NCBI GenBank assembly: GCA_003505715.1
Contig: DNXU01000524.1
Span: 1 to 13,902 of the forward strand
Reading direction: 5' to 3'
Source: Cyanobacteria bacterium UBA8803
Lineage (GTDB): Bacteria; Cyanobacteriota; Cyanobacteriia; Cyanobacteriales; Coleofasciculaceae
Length of the DNA stretch: 13,902 bases
Shown here in pieces: positions 1 to 7,220 of this stretch. The notes beneath the pieces are model-generated. The model saw nothing but the letters and a program-made list of their open reading frames with translations. It was not told the origin of the DNA and ran no database searches. Made by a program: the position numbers and the translations under genes. Within the stretch, counting starts at the first letter, position 1. Every line of letters starts with the position of its first letter.

Positions 1-2463
1 CTCATCAGTTTGCACGTATTGGGGAACATCTTGAGTACGGTCAAAGATTAGGTGTAAGCCTTTGGAGCGGGCTTTGATTTGCAGCATTTCTTCGAGGCTC
101 TCGAGCAGGCGATACAGGTCGAAACTCGTCTCATTAAACGTCATTTGGCCTGCCTCAATTTTGGACATTTCCAAAATATCGTTGATTAAATCTAGCAAAT
201 GCTCGCCAGAACGCAAGATAATGTTTAAATAGTCCTGCTGAGTTTTGGATATCTGGGTATCGCGGTGCATCACTTGAGTAAAGCCGAGGATGGCATTGAG
301 GGGAGTACGCAGTTCGTGGCTCATATTGGCGAGGAATTGGCTTTTGGCATGGTTGGCAACTTCGGCGTCTTCTAGTGCCTGTCGCAGTGCTGCCTCTGTC
401 TGCTTGCGATCGCTAATATCTCGGACGATCGCCCACATCATTTCGGTTAACCCTGCCTCGTTTTTCAGACAATAGCTTCTGATTTCCACTGGGAATACCG
501 TACCATCTTTCCGGATATACTCCTTTTCGTAGGTATCTGAGTATCCCCTCACTAAAACTTGTTTGTGAATAATTTCTACTTCCCTGGCTTGCCACTTGAC
601 GGGGGTTATCTCCGAATACTGCTTTTGCTGCAATTCGTCTAAGGAATACCCCAGCATCTTTTGATAACTGGCATTGCAATCAACAAATCTGTCCTGTAGA
701 TCTACGAAGGCTATGCCATCGACACTGCCCTCAAACAGTTCCCGGTAACGCTTCTCGCTTAAACGCAGCTTCTCTTCCGCCTGTTTGCGATCGCTAATAT
801 CCACCCAATAACCAACGCATTCAATGGGGTTACCAGCACCGTCCTCAACTAACCGTAATTGCTCGTATAGCCAGCGATACTTCCCATCCTGATGCAGGAA
901 TCGGTATTCGTGGGAGTGATATTTCTTTTCAACTAGATTAGGCAATTCGGCAAAGACGCCTTCTATATCTTCCGGGTGAATTTTGCTGACCCAGAAATCT
1001 GCATTTTCTATAAATTCCCGTGCTTGGCAACCCAAAATTGCCATGACGTTCTCGCTAATAAATGTATATCCATAATCTGGTCCAGCCTTGCAGCTAAAGA
1101 TGACTGCGGGGCTATAGCGGAGTAGATATTGCAGGCGTTCGGTTGCTAGTCTCAGTGCCAACTCAGTTTGTTGGCGCTCTAGTTCGGCAGCTGCACGGGC
1201 GGCAAAAATTTTCAAAATCAACTCCGAACCTGGATCTCGACACATCGACTTGGTATCCAGCACAGCCAAATAGCCGATAATCTTCCCGTTAGAGCCAACT
1301 AGTGGAATGCCGAAGTAGCTTTGAGCTTTAAATTGAGCTAAATGGCGATCGCTAGGAAATAAGGTTTGCACCTCTTGAGGGTAATAGATGGTTTTTCCAG
1401 GCCGGAGATGTTCGCAGGGTGTACCTGCTAAGTCATACTCGAAGTTGTTCCCCCATGTTTCACCCGTCCAAAATGCTAAGGTACGAACTCTAGCAGGCAC
1501 CCGATCCATCACCTGAGCGATCAAGGCGTAACGCACTTGCAAAAGCTCAGCTAAATAACGGACGCAGGAACGCATGAAGGTGTCACCCGTAGTCGAGGCA
1601 CATCCGGCTACAATCAATCGCAACGCCTCTTCCCGCTGTTTTAGTTCAGTAATGTCACTCGCCGTACCAGTTGTGCCAATAATATTGTCTTGCTTGTCCA
1701 AAAGGGCGATCGCGTTAAACAGCAGATTAACGGTTCGCTCGTCTTTAGCCAGATGAGTCGTCTCGTACTGAAACACCGACTCGTCCTTACGCAGATGTTG
1801 GAAAACTTTGATATCTTTAGCTCTTTGTTTTGGTGGTATAAAATCGGTGAACGGACGACCTAGCATTTCTTCAGGGTCGTAGCCATAAATATGTTTGGCC
1901 GCTTGGTTAACGAAGGTCAAACGCCCTTCAGCATCTACTGACCAAATCAGGTCTTGAGATGCCTCAACTAGATCTCGGTACTTTTTCTCGCTCTCTCGCA
2001 GGGATAACTCCGTCTGCTGGCGCACCTCTATTTCCCGTTGCAGTTGAGCATTTTGCTCTTTTAATTTCTTTGAAAGTTGCTGGATAGTAAGTTGATTCTT
2101 TATCCGCGCTAAAACCTCTTCTACTTGAAACGGCTTAGTAATGTAGTCAACTCCACCCACTTCAAAAGCTGTTACCTTGTCCGATGCTCCCTTCAGGACG
2201 CTCAAAAAAATTACGGGAATATCGCGAGTTTTCTCCTTGGCTTTCAACCTCCTGCATACTTCATAGCCATTCATATTGGGCATAACAATATCCATCAGAA
2301 TCAAATCTGGAAGAGTTTCAAATTCTGCATTAACTACCATTTCTCCAGAAATTGCTCGTTGAATTCTATAACCCTGTTCTGTCAGTAAATCTGACAAAAA
2401 ACGCAGATTGCTGGGGTGATCGTCAACAATTAATATTTTGATATCTTGGGGATTGATTGCCAT
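1..2463 (-). CDS. Hybrid histidine kinase REC-PAS-GAF-PAS-PAS-HisKA, C-terminus outside window
   Basis: The frame starts at ATG 2463-2461 and stays open for 821 codons to base 1, so the protein is partial. Reading it gives an N-terminal receiver (residues 8-125; acidic pair D14/D15, phospho-acceptor D58, K110 in ITKPF), a coiled coil, PAS (about 160-275), GAF (about 278-425), PAS (444-560), PAS (570-690) and HisKA, with the phosphorylated His at residue 716 in the NMSHELRTPLN box. The window ends just where the ATPase domain begins (PQYVQTDE). The GAF lacks an obvious bilin-binding Cys and resembles the common GTPCE type. It is expected to be a soluble sensor kinase whose own receiver modulates its output. 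It starts 33 bp after the stop of the preceding kinase with no clear ribosome site, which suggests cotranscription. The ligands of the PAS and GAF domains cannot be read from sequence. Confidence 0.95.
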   Translation of the reverse strand, partial: MAINPQDIKILIVDDHPSNLRFLSDLLTEQGYRIQRAISGEMVVNAEFETLPDLILMDIVMPNMNGYEVCRRLKAKEKTRDIPVIFLSVLKGASDKVTAFEVGGVDYITKPFQVEEVLARIKNQLTIQQLSKKLKEQNAQLQREIEVRQQTELSLRESEKKYRDLVEASQDLIWSVDAEGRLTFVNQAAKHIYGYDPEEMLGRPFTDFIPPKQRAKDIKVFQHLRKDESVFQYETTHLAKDERTVNLLFNAIALLDKQDNIIGTTGTASDITELKQREEALRLIVAGCASTTGDTFMRSCVRYLAELLQVRYALIAQVMDRVPARVRTLAFWTGETWGNNFEYDLAGTPCEHLRPGKTIYYPQEVQTLFPSDRHLAQFKAQSYFGIPLVGSNGKIIGYLAVLDTKSMCRDPGSELILKIFAARAAAELERQQTELALRLATERLQYLLRYSPAVIFSCKAGPDYGYTFISENVMAILGCQAREFIENADFWVSKIHPEDIEGVFAELPNLVEKKYHSHEYRFLHQDGKYRWLYEQLRLVEDGAGNPIECVGYWVDISDRKQAEEKLRLSEKRYRELFEGSVDGIAFVDLQDRFVDCNASYQKMLGYSLDELQQKQYSEITPVKWQAREVEIIHKQVLVRGYSDTYEKEYIRKDGTVFPVEIRSYCLKNEAGLTEMMWAIVRDISDRKQTEAALRQALEDAEVANHAKSQFLANMSHELRTPLNAILGFTQVMHRDTQISKTQQDYLNIILRSGEHLLDLINDILEMSKIEAGQMTFNETSFDLYRLLESLEEMLQIKARSKGLHLIFDRTQDVPQYVQTDE

Positions 2464-2496
2464 GGATATGTTTTGGTTTTTTCAAAAGTTTCAGAA

Positions 2497-4470
2497 TTAG
2501 GAATTTAAAAATAATTGGCTTAAACGAAGAATGACATCAAGACGGAAATTATCGAGCAAATCTTTTAAAGCGTCAGCAAGCGCTATATTATTTTCTGGTA
2601 TTTGCTCAATTAACTGGAGAACTAACTCTTCATCAAGGTTTTTGGTAGCTCGTTGTAGCGCTATTAACCAGTTAGTGGGCATTAGTGCCATCTTTTCTTT
2701 GAAGAAAGAGTCTGATTTCTCACCGAGCGCATTAAATCTCCAGGGAGCTGTTGTGGGTTCGGGCAAATCTTCATAGATATAGTGTACTCCCAAGTATTGA
2801 GCCATTTTTTCAAAAATCGCCTCTTCGGCAAAGGGCTTGCGAACAAAGTCGTCGCAACCTGCCGCTAAGATTTCCGGGCGTTTCTCCTCGAAAACACTGG
2901 CGGTGAGAGCAATAATTACAGTATGGGAATGGGGAATTGGTAATTGGTCATTCTCCTGTTGTCCCCCTTCCCCCCATTCCCTAGCTCTAATCTCTCTAGC
3001 TGCCTCAAGTCCGTCCATCACTGGTAACCGGGTATCCATCCAAATAAGATGGGGTTGAAACACCAACCACTGGGTTACAGCCTCTTGCCCGTTTTCCGCT
3101 TCACGCACTTCAAAGCCAATAGGTTCAAGTAACTTAACGAGCAAGAGGCGGTTTTCTCTGGTGTCATCCACTACGAGAATTCTATACGCTTCTTGGTGTG
3201 GATCTAAACCAATTACTCGCTGTCGCGGTTTGGTGATGATTTCTGGCTGAGCTGCTGGGGCAAGTTTAATATCAAACTGAAACGTTGTTCCGATACCTAC
3301 TGTGCTGCTAACTGTAATTTCCCCGCCCATTATTTTTAAGAACCTTTGGCTAATTGCTAAACCTAGCCCTGAACCTTCCGCAGACTTCCGCCCTATTTCA
3401 GCTTGGGCAAATGCTTCAAATATGGTGTTAATTTCCTCAGCTGAAATCCCTGGGCCTGTATCTTCAACTTCAAAATGCAATTGTTCCCCTTGTCCCCCTT
3501 GCCCCCCTGCCCCATTCCCCATTCTCCTACTCACTCGTAGGTTGACGCTCCCAGATTCAGTAAATTTGATAGCGTTACCAATCAGGTTAATCAAACAGCC
3601 CCGCAGTTTCTGCTGGTCAGTTTTGATATATTGAGGCACATCAGGATCAACCTTGAACATTAGATAGATCCCCTTAGGCTCAGCTTTAATATGAAACATT
3701 TCTTCAAGAGCATCGAGAAAGCGATAAAAATCAAAGCTAGTTTCATTAAGCGTAAGTTTGCCAGCCTCGATTTTTGACAGTTCTAAAACGTTATCAATTA
3801 ATTCAAGTAAATGTTCACCGCTCCGATTGATAATCTCTAAATAGTCTCGTTGTTCGGCGCTGATAAATGGGTCGCGGTTGAGGATTTGAGTAAAACCGAG
3901 GATAGCGTTAAGTGGTGTTCTCAATTCATGACTCATATTCGCCACAAATTCACTTTTAGCTTTTGAGGCAGCTTCCGCAGCAGCTTCGGCTTTGCGGCGT
4001 TCGATAATTTCCTGTTGGAGTTGCTGATTTTGCACTTGGAGTTGCTGGGATTGTTCGCGAAGCTGCTTGTTAAGCTGGCGAATAAGCAGTTGATTTTCGA
4101 CTCGTGCCAAAACCTCTTCAATTTGAAACGGTTTAGTGATATAGTCTACTCCACCAATATGGAAAGCTTTAACTTTATCCCAAACATCATCAAGAGCGCT
4201 TAAGAAAATTACAGGAATGTTTTGAGTTTGAGGGTCTGACTTTAACCTTTTACAAACTTCATAGCCATCTAATTCTGGCATTTTAATATCTAATAAAATT
4301 AAATCTGGTGGTATAGAAAGTGCCGCTTTAATTCCCATATGACCTTTAACAGCGCCACGAACTGTATAGCCTTTTTCGGACAAGTTTTGCGCTAAAAGCT
4401 GTAGATCTTCAGGTCGATCATCTATAATTAAAATATTGCCTTGTTTTAATCTACTCTGATTAAGTTCCAT
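2497..4470 (-). CDS. Hybrid histidine kinase REC-HisKA-HATPase-REC with cyanobacterial helical tail
   Basis: 657 residues. Receiver 1 (12-130) has acidic D17/D18, phospho-acceptor D61 and ITKPF. A glutamine-rich coiled coil (about 130-165) leads to HisKA with H181 in NMSHELRTPLN. The ATPase has an N box (LIGNAIKFT, about 293-302), G1 DTGPGIS (about 335) and G2 GSGLGL (about 365). Receiver 2 has acceptor D479 and K545 (VRKPF). A helical tail of about 60 residues follows (ALMPTNW to the end). All catalytic motifs are intact. No sensor or membrane segment is present, so it is likely a soluble relay kinase driven by its N-terminal receiver. Two stretches (about 312-329 and 496-516) are encoded by tandem-repeat DNA. 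From HisKA onward it is a paralogue of the kinase at 4528-6534, while its first receiver is closer to that of the kinase at 1-2463. It lies 57 bp downstream of the former. Confidence 0.96.
   Translation of the reverse strand: MELNQSRLKQGNILIIDDRPEDLQLLAQNLSEKGYTVRGAVKGHMGIKAALSIPPDLILLDIKMPELDGYEVCKRLKSDPQTQNIPVIFLSALDDVWDKVKAFHIGGVDYITKPFQIEEVLARVENQLLIRQLNKQLREQSQQLQVQNQQLQQEIIERRKAEAAAEAASKAKSEFVANMSHELRTPLNAILGFTQILNRDPFISAEQRDYLEIINRSGEHLLELIDNVLELSKIEAGKLTLNETSFDFYRFLDALEEMFHIKAEPKGIYLMFKVDPDVPQYIKTDQQKLRGCLINLIGNAIKFTESGSVNLRVSRRMGNGAGGQGGQGEQLHFEVEDTGPGISAEEINTIFEAFAQAEIGRKSAEGSGLGLAISQRFLKIMGGEITVSSTVGIGTTFQFDIKLAPAAQPEIITKPRQRVIGLDPHQEAYRILVVDDTRENRLLLVKLLEPIGFEVREAENGQEAVTQWLVFQPHLIWMDTRLPVMDGLEAAREIRAREWGEGGQQENDQLPIPHSHTVIIALTASVFEEKRPEILAAGCDDFVRKPFAEEAIFEKMAQYLGVHYIYEDLPEPTTAPWRFNALGEKSDSFFKEKMALMPTNWLIALQRATKNLDEELVLQLIEQIPENNIALADALKDLLDNFRLDVILRLSQLFLNS
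2923..2982. repeat. In-frame heptamer-type array inside second receiver of kinase 2497-4470
   Basis: The plus strand reads as degenerate 7-mers of the ATGGGGA / ATTGGTA / ATTGGTC type, followed by a C-rich half (CCCCCTTC, CCCATTCCC). On the coding strand it gives REWGEGGQQENDQLPIPHSH, between the EIR helix and the TVIIALTAS strand of the receiver. The same units occur at 9574-9629 and 13888-13902. Confidence 0.75.
3486..3534. repeat. In-frame C-rich repeat inside ATPase domain of kinase 2497-4470
   Basis: TTGTCCCC, CTTGCCCC, CCTGCCCC, ATTCCCC and ATTCTCC follow one another with a 7-8 bp period. On the coding strand this encodes a Gly/Gln-rich linker (MGNGAGGQGGQGEQ) just before the strand that leads into the G1 box. 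No stop is created in the used frame. Confidence 0.75.
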
Positions 4471-4489
4471 AGCAAATTAGCTACTATAA

Positions 4490-4524
4490 ATCAACAATCA
4501 ACAATCAACAATGAACCATGAATA
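4490..4524. repeat. Heptamer array between kinases 3 and 2
   Basis: Five 7-bp units in register: ATCAACA three times, then ATGAACC and ATGAATA. The array fills most of the 57-bp gap between the stop at 4528 and the start at 4470, and begins three bases after the stop. Confidence 0.85.
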
Positions 4525-4527
4525 CTC

Positions 4528-6534
4528 CTAGAGTAACAACTTTCCCTCAGCTTCAATTAAATCAATAATGCGATCGCAGCGAAATTGATTTGCCCAATCC
4601 ACTAAAATTCGAGCTAAAAAGGCATAACTTGGGGGAATTTGGGCAATTAGCTTGAAAATCTGTTCGTTATCAATACTTTCAGCGGCCTGGTAAAGTTTTT
4701 TAATCCATTCTATTGGCATTGCTGCTAGAGCCTCCCTTAGAGAGACCTCAGAAACAACCTCAGCTGGCTGGGTGAGCGCAGGCTGGGGCTGCTCTTGTTC
4801 GTAGATGTAACGCACTCCTAGGAATTGAGCCATTTTTTCAAAGACAATCTGCTCTCGAAAAGGCTTCCGCACGAAGTCATCACAACCTGCTGCTAAAACA
4901 AAGGCTCGTTCCCGCTCAGTGGTACTAGCTGTGATGGCAATAATTACAGTACGGGAATTGGGATAATTCTCTACAGCTTTTTCTGCTTCTCCATTTGCCA
5001 TTTCCCTAGTTCTAATCTCTTTAGTTGCTTCACAGCCATCCATGACTGGCATCCGCATATCTAACCAGATCAGGTGGGGGTGCCACTGTTCCCAGATTTC
5101 AACTGCCTCTTTACCATTACTGGCTTCTTTTAGCTCAAAGCCAATTGGGGAAAGGAGTTTAAGCAAAAGCTGGCGATTATCCCATTTATCGTCCACAATC
5201 AAGATGCGATAGCAAGGTTGGTTCGGTTCTAGGGCGATCGCTTGCCGCATCGGTTGTTTAGTTTCAACCTCAGTGGAATCAACTAGACTGACACCAACAT
5301 CAAACCTAAAGACGCTGCCACGCCCCACTTGAGAGCTAACCGTAATTTGGCCACCCATAAGTTGCACGAAAGAGCGAGTGATGGCTAACCCCAAGCCTGT
5401 ACCTTCCCGTGACTCTTTACCGATCTGGGTTTGGGTAAATGCTTCAAAAATAATATCTAATTCTTCAGGAGCAATGCCAGCTCCAGTGTCGGCAATTTCA
5501 AAGTGAATTGTTATTGGTTGTTTGTTGTTTGTTGTTGGTTGTTCTTTTGAGTTTTGGCTTTTTATTTTTATCGAGACGCTACCTTTTTCCGTAAACTTAA
5601 TCGCATTAGCAATCAGATTAATCAAGGCTTGGCGTAACTTGACTTCATCGGTTCGGATATACTGAGGCAGATCTGGTGGTCGCTCGAAGAGCAACTGCAA
5701 ACCCTGATGGTTAGCTTTTAATCGAAACATACTTTCTAGGTCCTCCAACATATGAATTAGGTCAAAGTTGGTTTCATTAAGAATCATGTGTCCAGCTTCA
5801 ATTTTGGAGAGATCCAATACATTGTTAATTAAACTGAGTAGGTATTCTCCACTACGGTTGATAATAGTGATATTCTCTTTCTGGTCTGGGTCGAGGTTGG
5901 AGCTACGTTTCATAAGCTGGGCAAAACCAAGAATGGTGTTGAGGGGCGATCGCAACTCATGACTCATGTTGGCTAAAAATTCACTTTTGGCTTTGTTGGC
6001 AACTTCAGCCACTTCTTTGGCCTGTTGCAGTTCTACAGTCCGTTCGGCAACTTTCTGTTCCAACTCAGCATTTAATTGTTCCAGCTCACTATTTAATTTT
6101 TTTAACATCTCATTTTGCTTGGCCAATTGCTGCTCCTGCTGGTAAGACCGCAAAGCTTCTTTTACTGTCAAAATTAGGTCAGTTTCATCCCAAGGTTTGC
6201 CAATATAGCGATACAACTTAGCCTTGTTAACGGCATTGCCTACGGCTTGGGCATCGGCTTGTCCGGTCAGCATAATCTTCAAGGTTTGGGGATACCGAGC
6301 GTGAATTTTGCTCAGCAGTTCATCTCCCTTCATTCCTGGCATGATGTGGTCGGAAACAATCAAAGCAATTTCAATTCCTTCCTCTTGCAGCTCTGCAAAA
6401 ATTTCTAAAGCTTCTTCCCCACTCTCCGCTGCTTCAATTTCATAAGCACTGCCTAGATTTCGCTTAAGTTGCTCGGTGAAACTTTCTAGAATAACTGTTT
6501 CATCGTCAACGCATACAATAGCTAGATTCTTCAT
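4528..6534 (-). CDS. Hybrid histidine kinase REC-HisKA-HATPase-REC (KPW-type receiver)
   Basis: 668 residues. Receiver 1 (3-130) is the SDxxMPGMxGDE...LTGQAD...GKPW subtype, with D10/D11, acceptor D62, T90 and K113. A long coiled coil (130-180) follows, then HisKA with H192 in [11 protein letters not shown]. The ATPase has an N box ([10 protein letters not shown]), G1 DTGAGIA and G2 GTGLGLAI. Receiver 2 has acceptor D492 and VRKPF. The same kind of C-terminal helical tail as in the next kinase follows (AAMPIEW to the end). A loop at about 325-341 ([14 protein letters not shown]) is encoded by a heptamer array. No transmembrane or PAS sensor is present. The first receiver is nearly superimposable on the separate receiver protein encoded just upstream, which suggests the two compete for or share a phosphodonor. 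A HIP1 octamer lies next to the codon for the catalytic His. The start is the only one that matches the family's N-terminus; no Shine-Dalgarno is evident. Confidence 0.96.
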   Translation of the reverse strand: MKNLAIVCVDDETVILESFTEQLKRNLGSAYEIEAAESGEEALEIFAELQEEGIEIALIVSDHIMPGMKGDELLSKIHARYPQTLKIMLTGQADAQAVGNAVNKAKLYRYIGKPWDETDLILTVKEALRSYQQEQQLAKQNEMLKKLNSELEQLNAELEQKVAERTVELQQAKEVAEVANKAKSEFLANMSHELRSPLNTILGFAQLMKRSSNLDPDQKENITIINRSGEYLLSLINNVLDLSKIEAGHMILNETNFDLIHMLEDLESMFRLKANHQGLQLLFERPPDLPQYIRTDEVKLRQALINLIANAIKFTEKGSVSIKIKSQNSKEQPTTNNKQPITIHFEIADTGAGIAPEELDIIFEAFTQTQIGKESREGTGLGLAITRSFVQLMGGQITVSSQVGRGSVFRFDVGVSLVDSTEVETKQPMRQAIALEPNQPCYRILIVDDKWDNRQLLLKLLSPIGFELKEASNGKEAVEIWEQWHPHLIWLDMRMPVMDGCEATKEIRTREMANGEAEKAVENYPNSRTVIIAITASTTERERAFVLAAGCDDFVRKPFREQIVFEKMAQFLGVRYIYEQEQPQPALTQPAEVVSEVSLREALAAMPIEWIKKLYQAAESIDNEQIFKLIAQIPPSYAFLARILVDWANQFRCDRIIDLIEAEGKLLL
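5511..5545. repeat. In-frame heptamer array inside ATPase domain of kinase 4528-6534
   Basis: TTATTGG, TTGTTTG, TTGTTTG, TTGTTGG and TTGTTCT in perfect 7-bp register. The central units are the same as at 13853-13887. The coding strand reads as [13 protein letters not shown], with no stop in frame. The position in the protein equals that of the repeat at 3486-3534 in the paralogue. Confidence 0.9.
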
Positions 6535-6553
6535 AAAAACTGTTTTTGTAAAT

Positions 6554-6568
6554 CACTTATTTTAAGTG
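6554..6568. promoter_or_regulatory. 15-bp inverted repeat upstream of kinase 4528-6534
   Basis: CACTTA-TTT-TAAGTG lies 20 bases upstream of the start codon and includes a TAAAAT-like -10 on the minus strand. It is suggestive of an operator or small leader hairpin in the 133-bp gap, but short enough to be chance. A wider 8-bp repeat (CCTTGTTG 6598-6605, CAACAAGG 6648-6655) flanks the upstream part of the gap. Confidence 0.3.
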
Positions 6569-6667
6569 TAGGAGGAGGAACAGGCATTTTTAATTGGCCT
6601 TGTTGCTGTATGCTGCCTATACGGCAATCCTCAAGATGCAGAAAAACCAACAAGGTTCTACTCGAAC

Positions 6668-7057
6668 TCAGCCTACTGAGCAATTGATTATTTTAGCTAA
6701 CTCATCTTCAGACCAGGGTTTGCGCAAGCAGCAGTAAAGATTAGCATTTTCTTTAGCCCGATTGATGGCAGCTTCATCAGCTTGTCCCGTCAGCATTACC
6801 GTAATAATTTCGGGATATTTATGATGAACTTGAATCAGAAACTCATCCCCTTTCATATCTGGCATCAACCAATCCGAAACAATGAGCATAATTTTGATGT
6901 CCTCTTCGTACAATTCTTCAATAATTTCCCAAGCTTCCTCGGCACTTTCAGCTACCTCATAAAGATATTGGTTGCCAAATCGCCTTTTGAGTTGCTCTTT
7001 CAGGCTTTCTAAAATCACTTTTTCATCATCAACGCATAAAATTGCCGTGTTTAACAT
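6668..7057 (-). CDS. Stand-alone receiver (CheY-like) response regulator, KPW type
   Basis: 129 residues from ATG 7057, which aligns without gaps with the N-terminus of the downstream hybrid kinase (MLNTAILCVDDEKV against [14 protein letters not shown]). A 20-codon extension to a TTG at 7117 is possible, but it runs through a TATAAA-like box and has no counterpart, so I reject it. The receiver is complete: D10/D11, phospho-acceptor D62 (LIVSDWLMPDMKGDE), T90 (LTGQADE) and K113 (RKPW). It has no output domain and ends about 15 residues after KPW. It probably carries phosphate between the CBS kinase upstream and the hybrid kinases downstream, or acts by protein-protein contact. The phosphodonor is inferred only from position. 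Confidence 0.9.
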   Translation of the reverse strand: MLNTAILCVDDEKVILESLKEQLKRRFGNQYLYEVAESAEEAWEIIEELYEEDIKIMLIVSDWLMPDMKGDEFLIQVHHKYPEIITVMLTGQADEAAINRAKENANLYCCLRKPWSEDELAKIINCSVG

Positions 7058-7094
7058 GATTAATTTTTTGTGAAGATCGGAAACTATTAATAAT

Positions 7095-7100
7095 TTTATA
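7095..7100 (-). promoter_or_regulatory. Possible -10 element of the stand-alone receiver gene
   Basis: On the minus strand a TATAAA in an A/T-rich stretch lies about 38 bases upstream of the chosen ATG (7057). No convincing -35 lies at 16-18 bases, so this is only a candidate. Confidence 0.3.
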
Positions 7101-7202
7101 AAGTTTAGCAAAACCAAATTGACCTGTCAGCTGTTAGCTCGATTGGTATAGTAGTTCTTGGTTGCATGGAATACGCTCCCAGGCTCATTGTTTATCTTTC
7201 AT

Positions 7203-7220
7203 GGTAATTCCCTATTCTCT
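7203..7220. repeat. Short repeat remnant carrying the stop codon of the CBS kinase
   Basis: GGTAATT followed by CCCTATT and CTCT. The 14-mer ATTCCCTATTCTCT at 7207-7220 is identical to 9679-9692, next to the stop of the membrane-protein gene. Read on the minus strand, its TAG is the stop codon of the CBS kinase, and the last two sense codons (AGA GAA) are also repeat sequence. Confidence 0.7.

Noticed and set aside
413..679. 88-codon minus-strand frame near the window start
   Set aside because: It lies on the same strand but in a different frame from the long PAS/HisKA coding frame that runs unbroken through this stretch, and shows no domain features.
1190..1630. Bilin-binding phytochrome-type GAF in the first kinase
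   Set aside because: No cysteine-histidine or DXCF chromophore motif is present. The cysteine in GTPCE belongs to a widespread non-bilin GAF type.
7058..7117. 20-residue extension of the stand-alone receiver from a TTG
   Set aside because: It crosses a TATAAA-like element and has no counterpart in the closely similar receiver of the downstream kinase.
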